Positions 1 to 9,634 of a stretch of DNA of 63,458 bases are shown here, one piece after another. How positions within the stretch are numbered: position 1 is the first letter of the stretch; every line of letters begins with the position of its first letter. Under the pieces are notes generated by a model. It saw only the letters and a program-made list of their open reading frames with translations, ran no database searches and had not been told where the DNA came from. Source of the DNA: Gammaproteobacteria bacterium. GTDB taxonomy: Bacteria; Pseudomonadota; Gammaproteobacteria; DSM-16500. The translations under genes were made by a program, and so were the position numbers. The stretch is taken from assembly GCA_021324305.1 (NCBI GenBank), contig JAJPJI010000016.1, positions 1-63,458 of the forward strand, in the 5' to 3' direction.

Positions 1-1149
1 TGTGCGCTGGATATTCTCAACCGTGACCAGCTTGTCTTGCAATGCAAGCAAATCGCGCAAGGCTTCCTTGACAAATTCTAGCGTGATTGCCTTGCCAGTA
101 AAATGGGCATTTGCAATGATGCGTTTCAGGGCTCCTTCCAGCTCACGAACATTCGAACGTATGCGTTTAGCGACAAAAAAAGCGACTTCATAGGGCAAGT
201 TGATATTAGTTTGTTCTGCCTTGCTCATCAGAATCGCAACTCGCGTTTCCAATTCCGGCGGCTCGACCGCAACCGTTAAACCCCAGCCAAAGCGTGATTT
301 CAATCGTTCTTCCACCCCGTTGATTTCTTTAGGATAACGGTCACAGGTCAATATGACTTGCTGCTGGCTTTCCAACAGTGCGTTAAAAGTATGAAAAAAT
401 TCTTCCTGGGTACGGTCTTTACCGGCAAAAAACTGAATATCATCAATTAGCAGTGCATCCACATTTCGATAATAACGTTTGAATTCATTCATGGCGTTAG
501 TTTGCAGGGCTTTTACCATATCAGCGACAAAACGTTCGGAATGCAGATACAACACCCGTGCCTTGGGATTATCTCGTATGATCTGGTTACCAATGGCATG
601 CATTAAATGCGTCTTGCCAAGCCCAACGCCGCCATACAAGAAAAGGGGGTTATAAGCAACGGCAGGGTTACCCGCAACCTGCAGGGAAGCGGCTTTAGCC
701 AGCTGGTTGGATTTACCTTCGACAAAGTTCTCAAATGTAAAATTGGGATTTAGGTTACTTTGATAGGTTTTGGTATCAGTATAGGCAAATGCGGCTTTCG
801 TGTTTACCTGAGCCGGCTGTTGCGCTGCCGAGGGGACGGTTCCAGCAGCTGGGGATGAATCATTTGCTCTTGGTATATCTCTTGGTATATCACTGCGTTT
901 GCTGCCAATCTCTAAAGACACTGCGGGAGGCTGACTGTCGCTAAATTGTTTTACTAATTCATTAATACGCACCAAAAAACGCTCAACAATCCAGTCTAAC
1001 ACAAAGCGGTTAGGCGCAAACAAGACCAACTTGCCATCTGCATATTCTGCTTGTAAAGGGCGGATCCATGTATTGAATTGTTGAGAAGGAAATTCACTTT
1101 CCAGAGAATTCAGACATTTTTCCCAAAGTGACACGCTCACAGGAGTCAT
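1..1149 (-). CDS. dnaA: Chromosomal replication initiator DnaA (C-terminus outside window)
   Basis: DnaA binds 9-bp DnaA boxes, opens the origin and loads the replicative helicase. The 383 codons in the window cover the N-terminal DnaB-interacting domain ([19 protein letters not shown] near the start, then [11 protein letters not shown]), a variable Pro/Ala-rich linker, and the AAA+ domain with Walker [10 protein letters not shown] and Walker [10 protein letters not shown]. The helix-turn-helix domain IV lies beyond the left edge. Two starts are possible: ATG at 1149 has GGAG only 1 base upstream, while in-frame GTG at 1140 has the same GGAG at 10 bases. The gene may therefore begin three codons later with VSVSLWEK. 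dnaN cannot be seen because the downstream side is cut off. rpmH, the usual divergent neighbour of dnaA in gammaproteobacteria, is about 38 kb away. Confidence 0.97.
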   Translation of the reverse strand, partial: MTPVSVSLWEKCLNSLESEFPSQQFNTWIRPLQAEYADGKLVLFAPNRFVLDWIVERFLVRINELVKQFSDSQPPAVSLEIGSKRSDIPRDIPRANDSSPAAGTVPSAAQQPAQVNTKAAFAYTDTKTYQSNLNPNFTFENFVEGKSNQLAKAASLQVAGNPAVAYNPLFLYGGVGLGKTHLMHAIGNQIIRDNPKARVLYLHSERFVADMVKALQTNAMNEFKRYYRNVDALLIDDIQFFAGKDRTQEEFFHTFNALLESQQQVILTCDRYPKEINGVEERLKSRFGWGLTVAVEPPELETRVAILMSKAEQTNINLPYEVAFFVAKRIRSNVRELEGALKRIIANAHFTGKAITLEFVKEALRDLLALQDKLVTVENIQRT

Positions 1150-1245
1150 TCTCCATTAATATTTTATATTTATTTCGCACTGGTGTTTGGACATGAATAA
1201 CTACACTATCCGGACTTACAAAACAAGGTGCAGAGTATAAACATG

Positions 1246-1271
1246 AAAGGGCGAACAATTGTTCGCCCTTT
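1246..1271. terminator. Perfect palindrome, likely bidirectional terminator
   Basis: A 26-bp perfect inverted repeat, AAAGGGCGAAC-AATT-GTTCGCCCTTT, lies just downstream of the DUF4383 gene (minus strand) and upstream of dnaA. Short T-runs flank both sides. It is most likely the terminator of the DUF4383 gene and isolates it from dnaA. Confidence 0.65.
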
Positions 1272-1289
1272 TGGTTGTTTAAATTTTGC

Positions 1290-1649
1290 TTAGACTGGCT
1301 TTTTACCGGCGTAATAACCAAGGAAAAGAGAAACAACGCCAATCACAATGTGCAAAATATTATCGGCCATATTGACGTGCATCATGATCAGATCACCATT
1401 TCGCCAGAAGCCCAATATGGCGACAATAGTATAAATGATACCAAAGATAATGAAGTATAATCGGGTAGCCTTGAGGCTGGTTGCTGCCATGATAGCAATA
1501 ACACCGCTGACAATATGAACCAGATTATGCATGCTGTCGACTTCAAATACGCCCAAAAGCGCCCCGTTAGTCGTAAAGGCTGGCATAAATCCGGCCACAC
1601 CGGCAAAAATGAATGCGATACCAAACAGAACCGCGATAAACCGTATCAT
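1290..1649 (-). CDS. DUF4383-family four-helix membrane protein
   Basis: A 119-residue protein with about four hydrophobic segments (roughly residues 3-22, 42-60, 66-85, 94-113). It carries Asn-x-x-His repeats typical of DUF4383 (HNLVHIVSG and DNILHIVIG), which suggest an internal duplication. The family is found in small inner-membrane proteins of unknown function. The start is supported by a purine-rich stretch (GGAGGTTTGAC) just upstream on the minus strand. It stands alone between dnaA and the large coiled-coil gene, with a palindrome after its stop. The family call rests on the paired N-x-x-H segments. No function can be inferred. Confidence 0.7.
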   Translation of the reverse strand: MIRFIAVLFGIAFIFAGVAGFMPAFTTNGALLGVFEVDSMHNLVHIVSGVIAIMAATSLKATRLYFIIFGIIYTIVAILGFWRNGDLIMMHVNMADNILHIVIGVVSLFLGYYAGKKPV

Positions 1650-1740
1650 AGTGTCAAACCTCCGTGTAAATAAAGCATGAGAATAAAGTATAATATCTCA
1701 AGCATATTTAAATTTCATTGTCGAATATTCAGATTGCAAA

Positions 1741-4700
1741 TCACACTTTCCGTGGTCGTTTGCTATCAGTAGCGGGTTTCGATGCTCTTGATGATTCCTC
1801 TCTCTTTCTACCCAATAAACCAAGGTCACTTAAAAGACCTCCCCCATTTACCATTTTGACAGAATCCAGTTTTTGATATTGGACTTTTGTTTGCTCGCGT
1901 CGTTTCGCCTCAGAACGATTCGATTGTGTTGACTGAAGTGACTTATGATAAACTTCGACAGCTTTTCCCAGCTTGTCAAGAAATGCCTGGGTTGTATCAG
2001 GTAATACATATCCCTCTTGGTTCTTAAGATTGTCTTTGATTTTTGCAATAAACTGTTTAAAAACTTGAGGATCTGAGTGGTTCCTTGCAAACTCCTGTTT
2101 GAAGTGGCTCAATTCAGCTTGGGCATTTTCATATTTCTGTATACGCAGTTCATTCTTGTAATAGTCCTTATCTGTCAAATACTGTCTCTGATTCTTTAAT
2201 ATAGCTATCATCTCACTATAACTTGTCAAAGCATGATCTATACTCTCTTCAACAGTTTTTTTAGGATCTGTATTTTTAACAATATGATTGCGATTGCGAA
2301 TTATAAGTCGTTCTGTATCATTTTTTGCTCCCTGTTTTACAAAATCCCGTTTCATATTGTGGTAACCTTTCTCGAGGCCCGTCTGAACTTCATCAAGATG
2401 TTTGATGGAGGTAATTTTGCTCGTATGAACTGTTTCACGTAATTTATCCAGTTTTTGTCTCGCAGGTAGATCGCTGTTAACAACATTTCTGATGCTAGAT
2501 TGCAAAGTTATAATTTCTTTATTCTGCATTTCATACACTGACGCCTGTGCGCGTAGCTTTGTAAGCTTTGCTTCAACTTTCTCTAATTTCTTTAGAACCG
2601 TATCCTCTTTCTTGCTTGATGATATCTGATTTTCCAAATCTCGTTTCACAGCTTCTAACTTGCCGATCTGGTCCGATATATTTCTCTTTTTCATTTCGAT
2701 TCGATTCCGATGCTCTTGCAGTTCACAAACGATATTTCGAGACAAGAGCTCAACTCTGTCAGCTGGGTTTCGACTTTGTTCTTTAGATATCTTGCCAGCA
2801 ACCAGATCACGTCGCATTTGCAATAATTCATCTTGAACCTCGCGCGCCTTTTGATTATCTTTCTTGATTTCAGAATATAATCTTTTTCGTTCATTCTGAA
2901 TATGCTCAAGCATCTCTTTGATTTCTTTTTCTCGTTCTGCTGATTCAGTTTTTAAACTTTCTACAGCATTCTTTCTGTGACTCTTAGCTACAAAGACACT
3001 TGTGTATAATGGATTGCTGCGCAAACTATCTAAGTTATTATTATTCGATCTTAAATCATTTAAATTTTCCTCCAATCGATCTAGAACTTCGATTTGCGCA
3101 TACTTGACTGTAATAGCTTCAGCAAGCTGTTTCGCTTCAAGATATTTATTTGCAAGTGGTTTATCGTCAAGTATCGCTCTGTGATAAAGATCCTCGGTTT
3201 CAGTTTCATGGACATAAGCATAATTTCTCGCCAGCATGCCTGCTTCGTCACGGCGTTCTTTAATTTCGCCAAGTCTGGCCTTCGATGTTTCGTGTTTCAG
3301 GGGTTCATTAAGAATCGAGGTGAGCTCTTTCTTTACAAGAGCAATATCTTCCTGTTGTTTTATGATTACTCTCTGAATGGCTTCCTTTCTATGCGTATCA
3401 TGCTCATTGGATTTTAGTATCTTTTTGTACGCTTTCCCCCGCTTCACATCTTTATGAAGCTTGTTCACTTCCTTAATATAATTCAATTCCTGAATCGCTA
3501 TGTTTTTTATAAGTACCTTTTTTTCTTGCTCTAGCTCCGCACGTAACCGCTTAATATCTTCCAATACAGTTTGAAGATTACTCACCTTTGCTTCCCTTGC
3601 TTTTAATTCCATTGCTAAAAGCATTTGTTCCATTTGTTCAATCTGTGCCATCTTATTATCATATTCAATCAAGCTTGATTGAAAACCAACCATTGCCCTC
3701 AGAATTGTAATTCTCTTTTCATACTTTCGCTTTTTGCCTTTTTGATCCAATTCCGCATCTTTCTCAGTAAGTGACTGCATTTTGCTTAGTAAATTTTGCA
3801 GAACCTGCTCTTTCGGGTTTAATCTGAAAGCACTAAAAACTTCACTTTTTTTGGCCTGCTTTTCTTTATCTATAAGCGGTTTTCTTTCTATTCGCGTACT
3901 TTTAACTCGTCCCTGCAACCCTTCGCTTGTTTCAATGTCCATCGTCTCTAGTTGCTGACTAATATCGCTAATAAATGTGCTATCAACGTTTGGTTTTCCT
4001 TGTAGTTGATCCAAGATCGCCCTCATTTTTTCTTTTTGCACAGTATTGGATGTGTTAAGCTTATTTATCTCTTTCGCATTTTCAAGTGCATCTTCCTTTG
4101 CTTTAGATACTGTCGCAGCTAAATCTACTTTTCCGATTAGTTTCAAATCCTCTGCTATATCATGTAACAACCCTTTACCTCCTGTTCCCATGCAGGCGCC
4201 TACCAATTTAGGTGGATTCGTCAGCCGTGTTGCTACTGTCTGTGACTGATCAGTTGTAGAAAGTCTTGGTACGGCAGCAAATTCCGCAGGGTATTGTGCT
4301 TGTACCATTTTTAAAAAATCCTGAAATACTGATTTACTAACCATGTTGATTGCTGTACAACTTTGGATAAATGCTTTGAATTTACTATCATTACTGAAAA
4401 AGTTTTTCAGGTCTTCCACAGCCTTATCTAGATCAATTCCAATTTTATTCGGGTCAATCCAGCTTGTCGGATTAGCATGGATATTCATGCCATCAGGAAT
4501 GGCATCCTTAAGAAAATTCATATAATCAAATTTGGCATCTCCTTGTAGAGACGGGTTTAAGTACGCCGGGTCAAGGAGAGGTGTGTTAGCGATATCCTGG
4601 AAAATTTTAATATGCTTATTGAGAAAGTAATCTATAAACGGATCTCTATCAGGTGGCAATTTAGCTTTGAGTTGCTGCAGATCCTCCGCCAGCGTTCGTG

Positions 4701-4863
4701 CATCATCATGCATCTTCTTATCCATTTTATATATTTCATAAAAACGCATCTTCAACATTCTTTCTGCTTTTTCTTTTTTTTGTACCTCTTCTCCATTAGT
4801 TTCAACATCCACATTGGGCACACTTGGACTACTGGTACCAGTCTCTTTACGTTGCATAACCAC
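1741..4863 (-). CDS. Large coiled-coil protein of unknown function, candidate secreted effector
   Basis: A 1040-residue protein with no signal peptide or membrane segment. Residues about 1-240 look globular, with little heptad character. Residues about 250-960 are nearly continuous, strongly charged Lys/Glu/Gln/Leu-rich helix consistent with long coiled coils. The tail is basic and Ser-rich and ends in KRPRKV, which matches the monopartite nuclear-localisation pattern K-K/R-X-K/R and resembles the SV40 motif. The gene is AT-rich compared with dnaA and polA and stands alone, with AT-rich flanks on both sides. No domain was recognised. Size, composition and isolation resemble Dot/Icm effectors of Legionellales, but that is inference. 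A structural or cytoskeletal coiled-coil protein is the main alternative. Confidence 0.6.
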   Translation of the reverse strand: MVMQRKETGTSSPSVPNVDVETNGEEVQKKEKAERMLKMRFYEIYKMDKKMHDDARTLAEDLQQLKAKLPPDRDPFIDYFLNKHIKIFQDIANTPLLDPAYLNPSLQGDAKFDYMNFLKDAIPDGMNIHANPTSWIDPNKIGIDLDKAVEDLKNFFSNDSKFKAFIQSCTAINMVSKSVFQDFLKMVQAQYPAEFAAVPRLSTTDQSQTVATRLTNPPKLVGACMGTGGKGLLHDIAEDLKLIGKVDLAATVSKAKEDALENAKEINKLNTSNTVQKEKMRAILDQLQGKPNVDSTFISDISQQLETMDIETSEGLQGRVKSTRIERKPLIDKEKQAKKSEVFSAFRLNPKEQVLQNLLSKMQSLTEKDAELDQKGKKRKYEKRITILRAMVGFQSSLIEYDNKMAQIEQMEQMLLAMELKAREAKVSNLQTVLEDIKRLRAELEQEKKVLIKNIAIQELNYIKEVNKLHKDVKRGKAYKKILKSNEHDTHRKEAIQRVIIKQQEDIALVKKELTSILNEPLKHETSKARLGEIKERRDEAGMLARNYAYVHETETEDLYHRAILDDKPLANKYLEAKQLAEAITVKYAQIEVLDRLEENLNDLRSNNNNLDSLRSNPLYTSVFVAKSHRKNAVESLKTESAEREKEIKEMLEHIQNERKRLYSEIKKDNQKAREVQDELLQMRRDLVAGKISKEQSRNPADRVELLSRNIVCELQEHRNRIEMKKRNISDQIGKLEAVKRDLENQISSSKKEDTVLKKLEKVEAKLTKLRAQASVYEMQNKEIITLQSSIRNVVNSDLPARQKLDKLRETVHTSKITSIKHLDEVQTGLEKGYHNMKRDFVKQGAKNDTERLIIRNRNHIVKNTDPKKTVEESIDHALTSYSEMIAILKNQRQYLTDKDYYKNELRIQKYENAQAELSHFKQEFARNHSDPQVFKQFIAKIKDNLKNQEGYVLPDTTQAFLDKLGKAVEVYHKSLQSTQSNRSEAKRREQTKVQYQKLDSVKMVNGGGLLSDLGLLGRKREESSRASKPATDSKRPRKV

Positions 4864-5367
4864 CCCATCATTATATTTTGACTAAATATAATTAAAGTAT
4901 AGACGGCCTTTGAAATTATGCTAAAAGAGATAAAAGTCTCGTAACTATTCAGCTCTACCGCGCTGAATAGTTATAAAATCAATGAGATAGACGGGAAAAT
5001 GGTATATTTTGGGTCTTAAGAATCCCGATAATCTTCAATATCATCGAATATGCGCATTGAATTGCAGTGGATGTCAAAACTCAGGCATGTCTTTAAACTG
5101 AAAAAGAGTTTAAGCGACTTTAATTATTAAGTATTAAAAAATTGTAGCACAGGGAAGAGCGGAATGTCGCACGCTGAAAATCTGATCAGCCTGAAAAATC
5201 CGGCAAAAGAGTCCGATGCAAAAATATATTATTAAGAGAAATTACTTGTCACGCGCAGTCTAGACAATGAATAGTTACTCTTTTCACCATGTTTGCCAGA
5301 TCAACAGCTTGTCTCCCTGCAAATTTTTATTTATCCTCACCCAGGTCATTTTCCTTCAGGAACAACC
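4864..5367. other. Non-coding gap with a strong hairpin upstream of polA
   Basis: This 500-base AT-rich stretch separates the divergent coiled-coil gene and polA and should hold both promoters. At 4942-4973 there is a perfect 12-bp stem (TAACTATTCAGC / GCTGAATAGTTA) with an 8-base loop, preceded by a small GAGA-TAAAAG-TCTC hairpin at about 4926-4940. No convincing reading frame or tRNA is seen. A small RNA is possible but not shown. Confidence 0.4.
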
Positions 5368-8064
5368 ATGTCAGACCAAGCCAAACCTGTCATCCTTGTG
5401 GATGGCTCGTCTTATCTATACCGCGCGTTTCATGCCTTGCCGGCCTTGATGAATTCAAAAGGATTCCCGACCGGTGCGGTGTACGGCATGATCAACATGC
5501 TTAAACGCCTGATCGCTGATTATCATCCTGACTACATGGCAGTCATTTTTGACACCAAGGGAAAAACCTTTCGTGATGATCTCTATCCGGAATACAAGGC
5601 AACGCGCCAGGAAATGCCTAACGATCTGGTCAAACAAATTGAACCCATACACGATATTATCCGCGCCATGGGGTTGCCGCTGATTGCCATCGAGGGTGTG
5701 GAAGCAGACGATGTCATTGGCACGCTGGCACGAAACATCGCGCAGAAGCACATGCATGCTCTCGTATCAACCGGCGATAAGGACCTTGCGCAACTGGTAA
5801 ATGAACACGTCACGCTAATCAATACCATGACGAATATCAAGCTGGATCCGGCCGGTGTGCGGGAAAAATTTGGCGTTCCGCCTGAACGCATCATTGATTA
5901 CCTGACGCTGATCGGCGACACATCCGATAATATCCCCGGCGTCCCGCAAGTAGGACCAAAGACAGCCGCGAAATGGTTAAATGAATATGGCTCGCTCGAT
6001 AATATTATCGCAAACGCGAACAAGATTTCCGGGAAAGCGGGTGAAAACCTGCGTGCATCTCTGGCACAGCTTCCGCTGACAAAATCTTTGGTCACCATCA
6101 AACTGGATGTTGATCTTTCCATCACACTGGATAATTTAAAAATCAGTCATCCGGATAGCAAGGCCTTGATTGGCATCTTCAAGGAAATGGAATTCAAAAG
6201 CTGGCTGTCCGAATTACTGGACAAATCCCGGGAGACAAATGCTGACAAGCATGCCAATTATGCCATCGTGCAGTCAGAAGATGAATTGCTCGAATGGATC
6301 ACACAGTTGAAACAAGCTGAATTAATCGCGTTTGACACAGAAACAACCAGCCTCGATTACATGACTGCACGTCTGGTGGGCGTATCCTTTGCGACCGCAC
6401 CCGGCAAGGCCGCTTATGTACCTTTCGGCCATGATTATCTTGGCGCACCTAGCCAACTTTCGCCAGAATTCGTTTTCACCCACCTAAAACCCGTTTTGGA
6501 AAATCCGGACATAAAAAAAGTCTGTCAGCATCTCAAATATGACATGGAAGTGCTCGCCAATGCCGGCATCAGCCTGCGCGGCGCAATCTACGACACCATG
6601 CTGGAATCCTATGTGCTTGACAGCACCGGCAGCACTCATAATATGGATGCGCTTGCTCTCAAGTATCTTGGCTGGCGAACCATTACATTCGAAGACATTG
6701 CCGGAAAAGGCAGCAAGCAATTGACCTTCAATCAGATTGAGATACAGAAAGCCGGGATTTATGCCGCTGAAGATGCGGATGTCACCTTGCAGCTGCATCA
6801 CACTTTATGGCCCCGCATCAAGGATGAATCCGGTCTCAGAAATATTTTTGAAAATATTGAAATGCCCCTGGTTCCCGTGCTCGCGAGAATGGAAAGAAAC
6901 GGTGTCCTGATTGACCCCCAAAAGCTGGAAGCACAGGGCAAGGAGCTGCAGGCAAGATTACTGGAGCTAGAACAAGAGGCTTATATTCTTGCCGATGCCC
7001 AATTCAATCTGAATTCACCCAAGCAGCTGCAGGACATCCTGTTTCAAAAACTGAAGCTGCCTATCCTGCAAAAAACTCCCACTGGCCAGGCCTCAACAGC
7101 AGACCATGTCTTGCAGGAATTGGCGCTGGATTTTTCCATGCCGCGTATCATCATCGAGTACCGCAGCCTGAGCAAGCTAATCTCGACCTATACCAGCCGT
7201 CTGGTTGAACAGGTCAATCCACGCACCGGACGCATACACACTTCCTATAATCAGACCGGCACCGCAACCGGACGCCTGTCCTCGTCTGAACCCAACTTAC
7301 AGAATATACCCATTCGCACCCAGGAAGGACGGCGTATTCGTCAGGCATTTATCGCCGCAAAAGGCCATAAACTGATTAGCGCGGATTATTCGCAAATTGA
7401 ATTACGCCTGATGGCACATATCTCGGAAGACCCCAGCTTGTTGAACGCATTTGCGAATAATCACGATATTCATAAGGCAACCGCAGCGGAAGTTTGGGGC
7501 GTTGCGCTGGATCAGGTCACACCGGAAATGCGCAGGGATGCAAAAGCGATCAATTTTGGCCTTATTTATGGCATGTCTGCATTTGGTCTGACACGCCAGC
7601 TTGGCATCGAACGGCGAGCAGCGCAGGAATATATCGACCGCTATTTTGCACGCTATCCACGCGTCAAAGCCTATATGGACAATACCCGCGCCATGGCCAA
7701 GGAGAAAGGATATGTCGAAACACTCTGGGGCCGGCGTCTTTATCTGCCTGATATCAACGCCAGCCAGATTCCGCGGCAGCGGGCAGCAGAACGTACCGCG
7801 ATCAATGCTCCCTTGCAGGGCAGCGCCGCAGACATCATTAAAATGGCGATGATACAAATTGACCGCTGGCTGACAGAAGAAAATATCAATGCCAGAATGA
7901 TCATGCAGGTACATGATGAGCTTGTATTTGAAGCTGCGGAGCAGGATTTGCCACACATTACCGATGGAATCCGCAAGCACATGATGGAGGTAGTCAACCT
8001 GCGCGTGCCGCTGCTGGTTTCGGTTGGCACTGGTGATAATTGGGACAAGGCGTCTGCGCATTAG
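5368..8064 (+). CDS. polA: DNA polymerase I
   Basis: Repairs DNA and removes RNA primers from Okazaki fragments. The 898 residues contain all three family domains. The 5'-3' exonuclease domain is at about 1-290 (ILVDGSSYLYRAFHALP; GVEADDVIGTLA; GDTSDNIPGVPQVGPKTA). The proofreading domain at about 310-500 keeps the metal-binding pair in AFDTET (D323, E325). The polymerase domain has SADYSQIELR, DAKAINFGLIYG and MQVHDELVFE (D850), so both catalytic aspartates are present. Length is normal for the family. The start at 5368 is chosen over an in-frame ATG 75 bases upstream because it gives the canonical N-terminus (MSDQAKPVILVDGSS) and has CAGGAAC just upstream. A dispersed palindromic repeat follows about 55 bases after the stop. 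Confidence 0.97.
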   Translation: MSDQAKPVILVDGSSYLYRAFHALPALMNSKGFPTGAVYGMINMLKRLIADYHPDYMAVIFDTKGKTFRDDLYPEYKATRQEMPNDLVKQIEPIHDIIRAMGLPLIAIEGVEADDVIGTLARNIAQKHMHALVSTGDKDLAQLVNEHVTLINTMTNIKLDPAGVREKFGVPPERIIDYLTLIGDTSDNIPGVPQVGPKTAAKWLNEYGSLDNIIANANKISGKAGENLRASLAQLPLTKSLVTIKLDVDLSITLDNLKISHPDSKALIGIFKEMEFKSWLSELLDKSRETNADKHANYAIVQSEDELLEWITQLKQAELIAFDTETTSLDYMTARLVGVSFATAPGKAAYVPFGHDYLGAPSQLSPEFVFTHLKPVLENPDIKKVCQHLKYDMEVLANAGISLRGAIYDTMLESYVLDSTGSTHNMDALALKYLGWRTITFEDIAGKGSKQLTFNQIEIQKAGIYAAEDADVTLQLHHTLWPRIKDESGLRNIFENIEMPLVPVLARMERNGVLIDPQKLEAQGKELQARLLELEQEAYILADAQFNLNSPKQLQDILFQKLKLPILQKTPTGQASTADHVLQELALDFSMPRIIIEYRSLSKLISTYTSRLVEQVNPRTGRIHTSYNQTGTATGRLSSSEPNLQNIPIRTQEGRRIRQAFIAAKGHKLISADYSQIELRLMAHISEDPSLLNAFANNHDIHKATAAEVWGVALDQVTPEMRRDAKAINFGLIYGMSAFGLTRQLGIERRAAQEYIDRYFARYPRVKAYMDNTRAMAKEKGYVETLWGRRLYLPDINASQIPRQRAAERTAINAPLQGSAADIIKMAMIQIDRWLTEENINARMIMQVHDELVFEAAEQDLPHITDGIRKHMMEVVNLRVPLLVSVGTGDNWDKASAH

Positions 8065-8119
8065 CAGTCTGGATGCCAGCTTTCTCTGGCAGACATCAGT
8101 ATTCACTATGAAAACGCTG

Positions 8120-8157
8120 TCATCCCTGCGAAAACGCTGCCGAAGGCAGGGATCCAG
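8120..8157. repeat. REP-like palindromic repeat, family A, copy 1
   Basis: TCATCCCTGC (8120-8129) and GCAGGGATCCAG (8146-8157) form an inverted repeat with a longer spacer than the other two copies. The same unit is at 39936-39963 (opposite orientation) and 58261-58286. A degenerate CTGGATACCAGCTTTC segment follows at about 8175. Confidence 0.7.
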
Positions 8158-8303
8158 GGGGTCTCATTTCCATTCTGGATACCAGCTTTCATTAGTACGT
8201 CATTTGTGCAGGCTATGACTTTCGCAGCCGGACAAGTTAGCTGCTTACGCTTCACGCCAGGGCGTCATTCATGTATATTGAAAATAAACATGGAAGGAAC
8301 CGT

Positions 8304-9146
8304 ATGGAAACACTATTGCCTTCACAGCCAGGGACCTATTGGCAGCTTATCAAGGCCAGCTTTCATCTTTACCGTGTCAGTTTTTCCCGGATTATCTTGT
8401 TGAGTTTTTTCCTGGCAGTAACCGTTTTTATTCCCAGACTGCTCTCCGATTTTATCGGAGAGGATATTTTTGGAAACCTGGCCCCGTTCAGCTATGAACG
8501 GTTGTGGTTACTGGTTATTTACCTGGCTGCCATAATGTTCTTTATAGGCATGATATGGCGCATGCACTGTGTCATTATTGGTGTTCATGAACGCTTGCTG
8601 GAAGATTTTGGCATTGCATTGAAAAAAGTGTTAACTGTTTTACTCGCCTATGTCATTGAAGCTGCTATTGTCTTTGCTGTCTCCATGATCCTGTTTGGTA
8701 TCCACATCCTGCTTCATCAGCATCATTTATTATTTTATGGTCACCCGCTTGGTTTGCTGCTCACCGGATTCATTTTCATTGGTCAATTTATTCTCATCCT
8801 CTATGTCTCAGCCTTGTTTCTGTTTTTGATTCCCATTGTCGCTATTGAAAACAAAGGCTTGTTTTCAGCCCTGGAACGCAGCGTTTTACTAGTCTGGAAC
8901 CATTGGTGGCGGGTATTTTCTGTTCAATTCACGCCCTGGCTTGTTTATCTGGCTCTGTTATTGGTAATTAAATACGGATTCAAGATTGATGTTCACATTT
9001 TTTTTGTTGAGATTGGCAAGACATATTCAATCTGGACAAGTCTGCTGCATTTAGTTATTTTCGCTTTATATATACCCTGGTTCACTGCTACATTACTCGT
9101 ACAGTTAAAAGACCTTGAACTCAGGAAACATATCTCGAGCCAGTAA
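8304..9146 (+). CDS. Polytopic inner-membrane protein, unknown function
   Basis: A 280-residue protein made almost entirely of hydrophobic segments; about six are visible, separated by short charged loops (for example around HERLLEDFG and WNHWWRVFS). The layout resembles YciC/UPF0259-like integral membrane proteins, with a long helical N-terminus and a conserved Leu-x-x-Ala-Leu-Glu-Arg-Ser loop (GLFSALERSVLLV), but I do not identify the family firmly. The start at 8304 is preferred over 8271 because GGAAGGAAC sits directly upstream. Its stop overlaps the ruvX start by one base (TAATG), so the two are translationally coupled. Confidence 0.65.
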   Translation: METLLPSQPGTYWQLIKASFHLYRVSFSRIILLSFFLAVTVFIPRLLSDFIGEDIFGNLAPFSYERLWLLVIYLAAIMFFIGMIWRMHCVIIGVHERLLEDFGIALKKVLTVLLAYVIEAAIVFAVSMILFGIHILLHQHHLLFYGHPLGLLLTGFIFIGQFILILYVSALFLFLIPIVAIENKGLFSALERSVLLVWNHWWRVFSVQFTPWLVYLALLLVIKYGFKIDVHIFFVEIGKTYSIWTSLLHLVIFALYIPWFTATLLVQLKDLELRKHISSQ

Positions 9147-9589
9147 TGACATCAGACAAGAATAATGCTCCGAAGATTCTCATCGGGTTTGACTTCGGCA
9201 TGAAGCGTATTGGTGTCGCAATAGGCCAAACAGTAACCGAAAGAGCGCGTCCGCTTGACACTATCCAGGCAAAAAACGGCATTCCAAACTGGGATATCAT
9301 ATCCAGGCTAATCAAAAAATGGCTTCCTGACGCTCTGGTCGTCGGCATTCCGCTCAATATGGACGGGACTGATCAGACGATTACCCAGAAAGCCCGCGAG
9401 TTTGCAGAGGCCTTAAGAGTCAATTTCAAGCTACCGGTGCATGAAATGGATGAGCGGTTAACCACCAAGGACGCCCGCGAAAGATTATTCATGCAGGGCG
9501 GGTTTAAAGCACTTCAGGATGGACAAGTTGACAGAGTCGCTGCACAATTAATCCTCCAAAATTGGTTTGCCGAAAAATTAAAGCGTTAA
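9146..9589 (+). CDS. ruvX: RuvX/YqgF Holliday-junction resolvase-like nuclease (pre-16S rRNA processing)
   Basis: A 147-residue RNase H-fold protein of the YqgF family, which in bacteria acts in 16S rRNA 5'-end maturation. Visible motifs are GFDFGMKRIGVA (first acidic residue D16), VVGIPLNMDG in the middle, EMDERLTT, and the C-terminal QVDRVAAQLILQNW with its acidic residue. Length is typical. It overlaps the upstream membrane-protein gene by one base. In many gammaproteobacteria ruvX follows yqgE/algH; that partner is absent here. Confidence 0.93.
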   Translation: MTSDKNNAPKILIGFDFGMKRIGVAIGQTVTERARPLDTIQAKNGIPNWDIISRLIKKWLPDALVVGIPLNMDGTDQTITQKAREFAEALRVNFKLPVHEMDERLTTKDARERLFMQGGFKALQDGQVDRVAAQLILQNWFAEKLKR

Positions 9590-9634
9590 GCCAATCATAC
9601 GGACTTAACCCCTAATAATGAACGAGTTGGATAT

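Noticed and set aside
7402..8106. A long antisense frame of 234 codons opposite polA
   Set aside because: Frame is the shadow of the polymerase domain; codon positions reflect polA constraint.
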